Below the pieces are notes generated by a model. The model was not told where the DNA came from. It made no database searches and was given only the letters and a program-made list of their open reading frames with translations. DNA of 64,000 nucleotides from Nocardia wallacei (GTDB taxonomy: Bacteria; Actinomycetota; Actinomycetes; Mycobacteriales; Mycobacteriaceae): positions 620,001 to 684,000 of the forward strand of contig NZ_AP023396.1 of NCBI RefSeq assembly GCF_014466955.1. The letters run 5' to 3'. Shown here in pieces: positions 52,311 to 60,398 of the stretch (positions within the stretch are counted from its first letter, which is position 1; each line of letters opens with the position of its first letter). Made by a program: the position numbers and the translations under genes.

Positions 52311-53669
52311 GTGCCGACCACGGAGCGATTACTGATCGGGTATGGGGATGGTCCGGGGGCGACGTCGACGGCGGCACGCCGGGGCGAGCAGGTGACCGAC
52401 CCCGCCGCGGCGGTGGCGGCACTGGCCGGCGCCGATCGTTTCGGCGAATACGTCGTGTACGAACGGCCGGGTGAGTGGGTGTTCGCGGCCGACCCGATCG
52501 GCAGCGTCGAACTCGATGCCGGTGAACTGCGGGTCGGCTGGGACGGGCGGGCCACGGCGGCCGCCTGGACGGGCCGTCCGGCGGAGGTCATCGATCGCGC
52601 GCTGTCCGCTCTGCCCCTGGCGGGGCGGAACGCCTACGGCTGGATCGGTTTCGAGTTCTGCGCCTGGGCGCTGGATGCCACCGCGCACCTGCCGGAGCGA
52701 ACCTCACTGGCGCACTTGATGATTCCGCGCATCGAGGTCTGCATCGATGCCTCGGGTGTGCGGGTCGCCGGTGCCACGCCGGGCGAGACGGCCGATATCC
52801 ACGAGCTGATCGCGGCGTCGCAGGGTACCGCGCTGCCGCGGCCGCGCCCGGCGGACATCACCATCGACCCGACCGCCTACCGCGACCGGGTGGCCGAGGC
52901 GATCGCGGAGATCCGAAACGGCGACTACCAGAAGGTGATCCTGTCGCGGAAGGTCGACCTGCCGTTCCCGGTGGACGTACCGGCCACCTACCGGCTCGGC
53001 CGCGCGCACAACACCCCGGCGCGCTCGTTCCTGCTGCGGCTGGGCGGGCTGGAGGCCGCGGGGTTCAGTCCCGAACTGGTGGCCGCCGTGGACCGCGACC
53101 GGGTGGTGACCACCGAGCCGCTGGCCGGGACGCGGGCGTTCGGGCGCGGCGCGGACGCGGACCGGGCCGCGCGCGCGGATCTGGTCGCCGATCCCAAAGA
53201 GATTGTGGAGCACGCGATTTCGGTGCAGACGTCGTTCGCCGAGATCGCCGCGGTGGCCGAGCCGGGCAGCACGGCGGTGTCGGACTTCATGGCGGTGCGC
53301 GAGCGCGGCAGTGTGCAGCACCTGGCCTCGACCGTACGCGGACAGCTGGACGTGGGCCGCACCTCCTGGGACGCGCTCGAGACCCTGTTTCCGTCCGTGA
53401 CGGCCTCCGGCATCCCGAAACGGGCCGGTGTCGACGCGGTGTTCCGGCTCGATCACGACCCGCGCGGACTGTATTCCGGTGCGGTGGTGGTGGTTTCGCC
53501 GACCGGCGCGTTGGAGGCCACCCTGGTGCTGCGTGCGGTCTACCAGACCACCGAGGGCGCCTGGTTGCGCGCCGGGGCGGGAATCGTCGGCCAGTCCGAG
53601 CCCGCTCGCGAATTCGAGGAGACCTGCGAGAAGCTCGGCAGCATCGCGCCCTACGTGGTCGAGGCCTGA
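52311..53669 (+). CDS. nbtS: Salicylate synthase (MbtI/NbtS type)
   Basis: 452-aa MST-family enzyme converting chorismate via isochorismate to salicylate, the cap of nocobactin/mycobactin siderophores. The catalytic core contains VILSRKVDLPFP, TTEPLAGTRAFGRG near 270, DPKEIVEHAISVQTS, VRERGSVQHLASTVRG near 330, PSVTASGIPKRAGV and AGAGIVGQSEPAREFEETCEKL, matching MbtI far better than menaquinone or dihydroxybenzoate isochorismate synthases. GTG 52311 follows GGAGGA. Two iron boxes sit upstream. The siderophore NRPS genes are not in the window. Confidence 0.92.
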   Translation: MPTTERLLIGYGDGPGATSTAARRGEQVTDPAAAVAALAGADRFGEYVVYERPGEWVFAADPIGSVELDAGELRVGWDGRATAAAWTGRPAEVIDRALSALPLAGRNAYGWIGFEFCAWALDATAHLPERTSLAHLMIPRIEVCIDASGVRVAGATPGETADIHELIAASQGTALPRPRPADITIDPTAYRDRVAEAIAEIRNGDYQKVILSRKVDLPFPVDVPATYRLGRAHNTPARSFLLRLGGLEAAGFSPELVAAVDRDRVVTTEPLAGTRAFGRGADADRAARADLVADPKEIVEHAISVQTSFAEIAAVAEPGSTAVSDFMAVRERGSVQHLASTVRGQLDVGRTSWDALETLFPSVTASGIPKRAGVDAVFRLDHDPRGLYSGAVVVVSPTGALEATLVLRAVYQTTEGAWLRAGAGIVGQSEPAREFEETCEKLGSIAPYVVEA

Positions 53670-53685
53670 GTTCCGCGAAGCACCG

Positions 53686-53717
53686 ACGCCCCTCGCCCGA
53701 GACCGGGCGGGGGGCGT
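53686..53717. terminator. Bidirectional terminator between nbtS and nbtT
   Basis: ACGCCCCTCGCCCG (53686-53699) and CGGGCGGGGGGCGT (53704-53717) pair over 14 positions with one G-T and a 4-base loop, in the 54-base gap between the converging genes. Confidence 0.8.
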
Positions 53718-53723
53718 GTGCGG

Positions 53724-55337
53724 TCAGCCCTGGGCGCGCAGGGCCTTCTTGTCGATCTTGCCGACGGCCGTCAGGGGGAGCGTGTCGGCCCGGCGTAGCA
53801 CGTCGGGGAGCTTGTAGGTGGCCAGGCCGCGGTCGGTGAGGAACTGCTTGATCTCGGCCAGGGTGGGCAGATCGCCCTCGACCACCAGTACGGCACAGAC
53901 CTTTTCGCCGAGCGCGGGATCGGGCAGGCCGACGGCCGCCGCGTGCCGGACCGCCGGGTGGGCGAGCAGGTGTTCCTCGAGCTCGTCGCAGGAGACGTTC
54001 TCGCCGCCGCGGTTGATGACGTCCTTGATCCGGCCGGAGACGATCAGGTGGCCGCTGGGCAGCACTCGGACCAGGTCGCCGCTGCGGTAGTAGCCGTCGG
54101 GGGTGAAGGCGCGCGCATTGTGTTCCGGCGCACGGTAATAGCCTCGGATGGTGTACGGACCACGGGTGAGCAACTCGCCCTCCGCGCCCGGGGCCACGTC
54201 GTTGCCTTCCCCGTCGACGACGCGGACCTCGTCACCCGGCGACAGCGGACGCCCCTGGCTGGTGCAGATCAGGTCGATATCGTCGTCGAGGCGGGTGTAG
54301 TTGAGCAGGCCCTCGGCCATGCCGAACACCTGCTGCAACCGCGTCCCCAGCGCGGGCTCCACGTCGCGGGCGTTCACCTCCGCCAGCTTCGCCCCGCCGA
54401 CCTGCAACAGGCGCAGCGACGACAGGTCGGCGGTCTCCCATTCCGTTGCCGCGCACCACAATTGGGCCAGCGGCGGCACCACGGCCGTCACCGTCACCCC
54501 GTACCGCTCGATCGCGGCGAAGGCGCTCTCCGGACTCGGGTCGGCGATGAACGCGACCGAACCACCGGTGGCGAGGGTGCCGAGGATGCCCGGGCAGGCC
54601 AGCGGAAAGTTGTGCGCTGCCGGCAGGCTCGCGAGGTAGACGTCGTCCGGGCCGAACTCGCAGATCTCGGCGGAGGCGCGGGCGTTGTAGTCGTAGTCGT
54701 TGTGGGTGCGCGCGATCAGCTTGGGCAGTCCGGTGGTGCCACCGGACACCAGCAGCACCGCGATATCGCCGGGATCCACCACGGGCAGCGAACCGGTCGC
54801 GCGCGGAACGGAATTCAGCGCGGTGAACGGCCCGGCTGCGCCGAGTACCAGGACGTGGCGCAGCGACGGCACCCGCTCGGCGACCTCGGCCGCCAGTTCG
54901 CGGTAGTCGAAATCGGCCGCCTGGTCGGCGACGATGTACGCTACGGCGCCGGACAGCTCGGTCAGATGCTCGATCTCGGCACGACGGTGCGCGGGCAGCG
55001 TCAGCACCGGGACGGCGCCCGCCCGAAACAGCCCGAACAGCACCGAGGCGAATTCCGGCACGTTCGGCAGTTGCACGATCACCCGGTCGCCCGGTGAAAT
55101 GCCCAGCGCCGCGAGGCCGTACGCCATCCGGTCGGCGTCGGCGTCCAGTGCGGCGTAGGTGCGGGCGCCGTCCGCGGTGTGCAGGGCGGGGCGCTGCGGC
55201 CATCGGCGTGCCGAGTCGCGCAGCAGTTCGCCCAGCGGCCGGCCCGTCCAGTACCCGGCCGCGCGGTAGGCGTCGGCGAACTCGGCGGGGATCGGCACGA
55301 AGCCGTCGCGGTCGTCCCGGGTGGGTGTCGCTGTCAT
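53724..55337 (-). CDS. nbtT: Salicyl-AMP ligase (MbtA/NbtT type)
   Basis: 537-aa adenylating enzyme activating salicylate and loading it on the siderophore assembly line. ANL-family motifs: LLVSGGTTGLPKLIARTHNDY (A3, near residue 192), PAAHNFPLACPG (A4, typical of aryl acid ligases), QVFGMAEGLLNYTRLDD near 335, YYRSGDLVRVLPSGHL, GRIKDVINRGGENVSCDELE near 437 and the catalytic Lys in LPLTAVGKIDKKAL. ATG 55337 lies 26 bases from an iron box. It converges with nbtS; in N. farcinica an equivalent pair lies apart from the main nocobactin cluster, as I recall. Confidence 0.92.
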   Translation of the reverse strand: MTATPTRDDRDGFVPIPAEFADAYRAAGYWTGRPLGELLRDSARRWPQRPALHTADGARTYAALDADADRMAYGLAALGISPGDRVIVQLPNVPEFASVLFGLFRAGAVPVLTLPAHRRAEIEHLTELSGAVAYIVADQAADFDYRELAAEVAERVPSLRHVLVLGAAGPFTALNSVPRATGSLPVVDPGDIAVLLVSGGTTGLPKLIARTHNDYDYNARASAEICEFGPDDVYLASLPAAHNFPLACPGILGTLATGGSVAFIADPSPESAFAAIERYGVTVTAVVPPLAQLWCAATEWETADLSSLRLLQVGGAKLAEVNARDVEPALGTRLQQVFGMAEGLLNYTRLDDDIDLICTSQGRPLSPGDEVRVVDGEGNDVAPGAEGELLTRGPYTIRGYYRAPEHNARAFTPDGYYRSGDLVRVLPSGHLIVSGRIKDVINRGGENVSCDELEEHLLAHPAVRHAAAVGLPDPALGEKVCAVLVVEGDLPTLAEIKQFLTDRGLATYKLPDVLRRADTLPLTAVGKIDKKALRAQG

Positions 55338-55362
55338 CGGTACTGCCTCACGCTCATCTTTC

Positions 55363-55381
55363 CAAGGTTAGGCAACCCTAT
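55363..55381. promoter_or_regulatory. IdeR/DtxR iron box upstream of nbtT
   Basis: AAGGTTAGGCAACCCTA core; 14 of 19 positions match the DtxR/IdeR consensus by my count. It lies between the divergent nbtT and SDR genes and may act on both. Confidence 0.8.
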
Positions 55382-55454
55382 CTCACCGTGGGTGCCGGCC
55401 GCCGCGTGGGCGAGGCAGGAGACGGGGACGCTTCGCCGCTCTAGACTCGATCTC

Positions 55455-56336
55455 GTGACTGGTTGGGACACTTCCGACATCCCGGATCAAAGCAGCCGTA
55501 CCTTCGTGGTCACGGGCGCCAACAGCGGGATCGGCGCCGTGACCACGCGGGCGCTGGTCGCGGCGGGCGCGCAGGTGATCATGGCCTGCCGCGACGAGGT
55601 GAAGGCGCGCGCGGTGGCCAACGAGATCGGCGACCGGGCCCACGTCCGCCGCCTCGATCTGGCCGACCTGGCATCGATCCGGCAGTTCGCCGATTCCGTC
55701 GAACGCGCCGACGTGCTGATCAACAACGCCGGTGTGATGGCGCTGCCGCTGCGCCGCACCGCCGACGGCTTCGAAATGCAGATCGGCACAAACCATCTCG
55801 GGCACTTCGCGCTCACCGGCCTGCTGCTCGACAAGATCGCCGACCGCGTCGTCACCGTGTCCAGCGGCGCGCACGTCATCGGCCGGATCGACCTCGAAGA
55901 CCTGAACTGGGAGCGCCGCCGGTACGAGCGCTGGCAGGCGTACGGGCAGTCCAAGCTGGCGAATCTGATGTTCGCCTACGAATTGCAGCGCCGTCTCGCC
56001 GCGGCCGGATCGTCGAAGGTGTCGGTGGCGGCCCATCCGGGCTACGCCGCCACCGAATTGCAGTCGCATACCGAGTCGTTCCTGGACCGGGTCATGGCGC
56101 TGGGCAACCGAATTCTGGCCCAGAGCGCGGAAATGGGCGCGCTGCCTTCACTTTTCGCGGCGACCGCCGACGTCGAGCCCGGCCGGTTCTACGGTCCGAC
56201 CAACCTGCGCGGCCTGCGCGGCCATCCCGGGCCCAGCGGCTCGTCCGCCGCCTCCCGCGACGAGGTCGCGGCCCGGCGGCTGTGGGAACTGTCCGAGCAG
56301 CTCACCAAGGTCACCTACCCCTTTTCCCGGCGCTGA
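55455..56336 (+). CDS. Short-chain dehydrogenase/reductase
   Basis: 293-aa SDR enzyme. The dinucleotide-binding TGANSGIG (residues 20-27), the LDLADLASI acidic position, NNAGVMALP near 93, catalytic Ser in VTVSSGAHV and the YGQSK catalytic motif near 175 are all present, followed by HPGYAATELQ. It resembles the retinol-dehydrogenase/protochlorophyllide-reductase-like SDRs frequent in mycobacteria. The first 18 residues are an extension. Substrate unknown. GTG 55455 is the start; the nbtT iron box is 74 bases upstream. Confidence 0.88.
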   Translation: MTGWDTSDIPDQSSRTFVVTGANSGIGAVTTRALVAAGAQVIMACRDEVKARAVANEIGDRAHVRRLDLADLASIRQFADSVERADVLINNAGVMALPLRRTADGFEMQIGTNHLGHFALTGLLLDKIADRVVTVSSGAHVIGRIDLEDLNWERRRYERWQAYGQSKLANLMFAYELQRRLAAAGSSKVSVAAHPGYAATELQSHTESFLDRVMALGNRILAQSAEMGALPSLFAATADVEPGRFYGPTNLRGLRGHPGPSGSSAASRDEVAARRLWELSEQLTKVTYPFSRR

Positions 56337-56367
56337 CCTGGTGTGACACAGGGCACAACGGTCGCCC

Positions 56368-56394
56368 TGTCACACCCCGGGAGGCTGCGTCGTC
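56368..56394 (+). promoter_or_regulatory. ECF41-type sigma promoter
   Basis: TGTCACA (56368-56374), a spacer of exactly 16 bases and CGTC (56391-56394): the consensus promoter described for ECF41 sigma factors. It lies 51 bases before the carboxymuconolactone-decarboxylase-family gene. Confidence 0.8.
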
Positions 56395-56444
56395 CCCCTG
56401 ATATACGGAAGCCGCGCCCTGCGGCCCGAGGTCAGGAGACAGCG

Positions 56445-56921
56445 ATGGAACCCCGAATCAACCTGTTCGCCAACGAGATCGCCGCCAAGTTCACCAAGCG
56501 GCTCACCAACGCCGGTCAGGTCATCGGCCAGTCGGGACTGCCCGCGGCGACCTACGAACTGGTCAAGATCCGCGCCAGCCAGATCAACGGCTGCGGCTTC
56601 TGCACCGACATGCACACCAAGGACGCCGCGGCTGCCGGGGAAACCCAGGTGCGCCTGAACCTGGTCGCCGCCTGGCGTGAGGCCACCGTGTTCACCGAGG
56701 CCGAGCGCGCCGCCCTGGCCCTCGCCGAGGAGGGCACCCGCCTCGCCGACGCGCACCACGGCGTATCCGACGAGACCTGGGCGGCGGTGCAGAAGCACTA
56801 CGACGACGAGCAGCTCGGCGCGCTCGTCTCGGCGATCGCGGTCATCAACGCCTACAACCGCTTGAACGTCATCGCCCGCACCCCCGCGGGCAGCTACGAG
56901 CCCGGCATGTTCGGTGTTTGA
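56445..56921 (+). CDS. Carboxymuconolactone decarboxylase/AhpD-family protein
   Basis: 158-aa all-helical protein. The redox motif INGCGFCTDMHTKDA (CxxCxxxH, near residues 48-55) is that of AhpD-like peroxidases rather than of true carboxymuconolactone decarboxylases. ATG 56445 has AGGAGA 8 bases upstream. Proteins of this family are the usual target of ECF41 sigma factors, and an ECF41 promoter lies directly upstream; the sigma gene itself is at 60399-61322. Probable role in an oxidative or thiol-linked stress response. Confidence 0.9.
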   Translation: MEPRINLFANEIAAKFTKRLTNAGQVIGQSGLPAATYELVKIRASQINGCGFCTDMHTKDAAAAGETQVRLNLVAAWREATVFTEAERAALALAEEGTRLADAHHGVSDETWAAVQKHYDDEQLGALVSAIAVINAYNRLNVIARTPAGSYEPGMFGV

Positions 56922-57004
56922 TGGCACCGCCTGTGATGTGGCGGGTCTCACACGCTTTCGCGCATTTGTTCAGGCGCGCGACACCGCCTGCTACAGTCGC
57001 CTCT

Positions 57005-57070
57005 GTGCAGCGCGTGTATTTCTGGTTTATCAAGCCGGCCCCGGGTGGGTCGGTCGGTGAACCGCGCTGA
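57005..57070 (+). CDS. Aromatic-rich leader peptide of aroG
   Basis: GTG 57005 to TGA 57070, 21 residues. Codons 5-8 (57017-57028) are TAT TTC TGG TTT, encoding YFWF, all products of the pathway started by aroG. Downstream GGTGGGTCGG occurs at 57044-57053 and again at 57120-57129, both able to pair with CCCCACC at 57077-57083, and CGAGCCG/CGGCTCG (57083-57107) form another stem: an arrangement for attenuation. Confidence 0.8.
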   Translation: MQRVYFWFIKPAPGGSVGEPR

Positions 57071-57149
57071 CCTTCTCCCCACCCCGAGCCGATGACAGTC
57101 CGGCTCGACGGGATCTCTCGGTGGGTCGGCCTGAGAAAAGGAATCCACG

Positions 57150-58253
57150 ATGACGATCGCTGCCGACGCCGACGCGACCGAGAAATCTGCCGACGTCGCC
57201 GATCTGGACGATCAGCGCACCCTGAGCATCAGCCCCCTGTTGTCGCCCGCCGACGTGCGGCGCGACCATCCCATCGATGCGGCGCTCGCCGAGACCGTGC
57301 GGGCCGGCCGGGCCGCCACGGTCGACGTGCTCGATGCCACCGACGATCGCCTGATGGTGATCGTCGGCCCGTGTTCGGTGCACGACCCCGCGGCCGCGCT
57401 GGACTACGCCCGCCGGTTGGCCGCCAAATCCGCCGAACTGTCCGATCGGCTGCACGTCGTGATGCGCGTGTACTTCGAGAAGCCGCGGACCACGCTCGGC
57501 TGGAAGGGCCTGATCAACGACCCGCACCTGGACGGCACCTTCGACATCAACACCGGCCTGGGCCTGGGCCGGCGGCTGCTGGTGGACATCACCGCGCTGG
57601 GTCTGCCGGTGGCGTGTGAATTCCTCGACCCGATCACCCCGCAGTACATCGCCGACCTGGTCTCCTACGGTGCGATCGGCGCCCGCACCGCCGCCAGCCA
57701 GGTGCACCGGCAGCTGGCCAGTGCGCTGTCGATGCCGGTCGGCATCAAGAACGGCACCGACGGCGATGTGCAGGTGGCGGTCGACGGCGTGCGCGCGGCC
57801 GGGGCGAGCCACGTCTTTCCCGGCACCGGCCTGGACGGGCGGTCCGCCCTGATCCGCACGGTCGGTAATCCGGACTGCCACGTGATCCTGCGTGGCGGCA
57901 GCGCGGGGCCGAACTACGACGCCGCCTCGGTGGCCGAGACCTGCGCCCGGCTGGACAAGGCGGCGCTGCCGCAGCGGGTGGTGGTCGACGCCAGCCACGG
58001 CAACAGCAACAAAGACCACAACAAGCAGGTCGATGTCGTCACCGACATCGCCGCACGCGTGGCCGCGGGCGACCACAGCGTCGTCGGCGTGATGATGGAG
58101 AGCTTCCTCGTCGCGGGCCGTCAGGACCTCACCCTCGGCCACGCCACCGACCTCACCTACGGCCAGTCCATCACCGACGCCTGTCTCGACTGGGCCACCA
58201 CCGCCACCCAGCTCGACCGCCTCGCCGCCGCCGTCGCCACCCGCCGCGGCTGA
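57150..58253 (+). CDS. aroG: 3-deoxy-7-phosphoheptulonate (DAHP) synthase, type I
   Basis: 367-aa class I (AroFGH-like) enzyme condensing PEP and erythrose-4-phosphate at the entrance of the shikimate pathway. Landmarks: IVGPCSVHDPAAAL near residue 71, MRVYFEKPRTTLGWKGLINDP near 107, LGARTAASQVHR-like GARTAASQVHRQLAS near 175, GIKNGTDG near 200, VVVDASHGNSNKDH near 282 and VVGVMMESFL near 312. The N-terminal regulatory region suggests feedback control by an aromatic amino acid. GAAAAGGA lies 8 bases before ATG 57150. A leader peptide with YFWF precedes it. Confidence 0.95.
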   Translation: MTIAADADATEKSADVADLDDQRTLSISPLLSPADVRRDHPIDAALAETVRAGRAATVDVLDATDDRLMVIVGPCSVHDPAAALDYARRLAAKSAELSDRLHVVMRVYFEKPRTTLGWKGLINDPHLDGTFDINTGLGLGRRLLVDITALGLPVACEFLDPITPQYIADLVSYGAIGARTAASQVHRQLASALSMPVGIKNGTDGDVQVAVDGVRAAGASHVFPGTGLDGRSALIRTVGNPDCHVILRGGSAGPNYDAASVAETCARLDKAALPQRVVVDASHGNSNKDHNKQVDVVTDIAARVAAGDHSVVGVMMESFLVAGRQDLTLGHATDLTYGQSITDACLDWATTATQLDRLAAAVATRRG

Positions 58254-58433
58254 CTGACCGGCCCGCTGGATCGACGGATCTCGCCGTTCGTCACCATCCG
58301 GTGTTTCGCTGTGTCGAGAAGTCTCGGTGAGCCGGTCGAAGCGTGTCGTGCCCGCCGTCGCCGGCAATGTGCCGGGCCGGGAGGTCCAGCGGTTGCGAAC
58401 TGGCTCGCGACGTCCGGTCCACCGGGCACGAGC

Positions 58434-59087
58434 ATGGTCGACATGATCGAGACGACTGCGGTGGCCGGTGTGGCGGTGGCGGCGCTCGGGCTGGTGCTCA
58501 CGCCCGGGCCGAACATGGTGTATCTGGTGTCGCGTACCGTCTCGCAGGGGCGGCGGGCCGGATTCGTGTCGCTGGCCGGGGTCGCGGTCGGCTTCCTGGT
58601 GTACCTGGTGGCCATCGCGGCGGGGATCACGGCGATCTTCGCGGTGGTGCCGGGCCTCTACGTCGCGCTGAAACTCGCGGGTGCGGCCTACCTGGCCTGG
58701 CTGGCGTGGAAAACGCTGCGGCCCGGCGGCATGTCGGCGTTCACCCCGTCCGAGCTACCCGCCGATCCCACCCGGCGGCTGTTCGCGATGGGGTTGGTCA
58801 CCAACCTGCTCAATCCGAAGATCGCGATCATGTACATGGCGCTGATCCCGCAGTTCGTCGAGCCGGCGCGCGGTCGGGTGTGGTTGCAGAGCCTGTGCCT
58901 GGGTGGTGTGCAGATCACCGTCGCGCTGCTGGTCAACGGGTTGATCGTGCTCGGATCCGGGGCCATCGCCGCCTTCCTCGCCGGGCGGCCGCTGTGGCTG
59001 CGGGCGCAGCGCTGGGTCACCGGGACGCTGCTCGGCGGTATCGCGGTCATGCTCGCCACGGATCGCGGTCGGCCGGTGCCCGCCTGA
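58434..59087 (+). CDS. LysE/RhtB-family amino acid exporter
   Basis: 217-aa membrane protein with six helices. LTPGPNMVYLVSRTVSQGRRAGFVS near residue 20 is the LysE family's first-loop signature; LGLVTNLLNPK-like MGLVTNLLNPKIAIMYMALIPQF near 120 is the second. It would export an amino acid or a toxic analogue using the proton gradient. ATG 58434 or ATG 58443 are both possible. It lies between aroG and the converging dapC, 180 bases after aroG, so linkage to aromatic amino acid export is only a thought. Confidence 0.9.
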   Translation: MVDMIETTAVAGVAVAALGLVLTPGPNMVYLVSRTVSQGRRAGFVSLAGVAVGFLVYLVAIAAGITAIFAVVPGLYVALKLAGAAYLAWLAWKTLRPGGMSAFTPSELPADPTRRLFAMGLVTNLLNPKIAIMYMALIPQFVEPARGRVWLQSLCLGGVQITVALLVNGLIVLGSGAIAAFLAGRPLWLRAQRWVTGTLLGGIAVMLATDRGRPVPA

Positions 59088-59092
59088 TCCGC

Positions 59093-60286
59093 CTACCGTG
59101 CGCCACCTGTCGACGGTGTCGCGTGCTGGGCATGCAGCCGCCGCACCGCCTCGTCCAAGGTCTCGTCCTTCTTGCAGAAGGCGAAGCGCACCAAGCGATT
59201 CCAGGACTGTCGGTCGTCGGCGAAGACGCTCAGCGGTACGGCCGCCACGCCGAGCCGTTCCGGCAGCTCGCGGCAGAACGTGTGCGCGTCGGCGGTGGTC
59301 AGGCCGGAGATGTCGGCGCAGACGAAATAGGTGCCGTCGCTGCGCCGCACTCCGAATCCGGCATCGGCCAGTGCCTGTGACAACCGGATCCGCTTGTCCG
59401 CCAAGCCGTCACGCAGTGCCGCGACCCAGGGCAGCTCGTTGTCGAGGGCATAGGCGACCGCCGGTTGGAACGGGCCGCCGCCGACGAAGGTGAGGAACTG
59501 CTTGGCCGCGATCACCCCGTCGATCAGCGGCGCGGGTCCGCACGCCCAGCCGATCTTCCACCCGGTGACGCTGAAAGTCTTGGCGGCACTGGAGATCACG
59601 ACGGTCCGCTCGGACATGCCCGGCAGGGTGGCGATGCTGATGTGCTCGTGCCCGTCGAAGGTGAGGTGCTCGTAGACCTCGTCGGTCACCACCAGCAGGT
59701 CGTGCTCGCAGGCCAGCTCGGCCACGGCCCGCAGCTCCGCGCGGCCGAGTACCGTCCCGGTCGGGTTGTGCGGCGAATTCAACAGCAGCAGTCGGGTTTT
59801 CGGTGTGATCGCGGCACGCAGGCTGTCCAGGTCGAGGGCGAAGCCGTCGCCGTCCGGCACCAGCCGGGCGGTGCGCCGGGTAGCGCCCGCCAGCGCCACC
59901 GCGGCGGCGTACGAGTCGTAGTACGGCTCGATCAGCACGACCTCTTCGCCCGGCTCCACCAGACCGAGCATCGACGCGGCGATGGCCTCGGTCGCGCCCA
60001 CGGTCACCAGCACCTCGCGGTCCGGGTCGTACCGCATGCCGTAGCGCCGCGCCCGGTCCGCGGCCACGGCCTGCCGCAGCACCGGCATGCCCCGGCCGGG
60101 CGGGTACTGATTGCCGCCGTCGGCGATGGCCTGCCGGGCGACCTCCAGCATCGCGGCCGGTCCGTCACTGTCCGGGAATCCCTGCCCCAGATTCACCGCC
60201 CCGTGCCGTACCGCCAGCTCGGTCATCTCGGCGAAGATCGTCGCCCGGAAGGGGCGCAGGCGGGCAACGGTCGGCATCTGCTGCAT
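59093..60286 (-). CDS. dapC: N-succinyldiaminopimelate aminotransferase DapC-like
   Basis: 397-aa fold-type I PLP aminotransferase, same length as Rv0858c DapC of the lysine/diaminopimelate pathway. NLGQGFPDSDGP near the N-terminus, LLLNSPHNPTGTVL near 168, VVTDEVYEHLTFDG near 195, the Schiff-base Lys in SSAAKTFSVTGWKIGW near 232 and the C-terminal Arg in WNRLVRFAFCKKDE are present. The family also includes methionine and kynurenine aminotransferases, so DapC is the best but not the only reading. ATG 60286 (MQQMPTVARL) fits the homologue. Confidence 0.87.
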   Translation of the reverse strand: MQQMPTVARLRPFRATIFAEMTELAVRHGAVNLGQGFPDSDGPAAMLEVARQAIADGGNQYPPGRGMPVLRQAVAADRARRYGMRYDPDREVLVTVGATEAIAASMLGLVEPGEEVVLIEPYYDSYAAAVALAGATRRTARLVPDGDGFALDLDSLRAAITPKTRLLLLNSPHNPTGTVLGRAELRAVAELACEHDLLVVTDEVYEHLTFDGHEHISIATLPGMSERTVVISSAAKTFSVTGWKIGWACGPAPLIDGVIAAKQFLTFVGGGPFQPAVAYALDNELPWVAALRDGLADKRIRLSQALADAGFGVRRSDGTYFVCADISGLTTADAHTFCRELPERLGVAAVPLSVFADDRQSWNRLVRFAFCKKDETLDEAVRRLHAQHATPSTGGAR

Positions 60287-60398
60287 GCGCACCACGGTAG
60301 CCCGCCCCGCCCCCACGGCCCGGCACCGCCGGACTCGTACGCCGACGCTGGACGCGCGCAGGCGGTACGGCGGGCGGGTCGACGTAGCGGAGGGTCGA

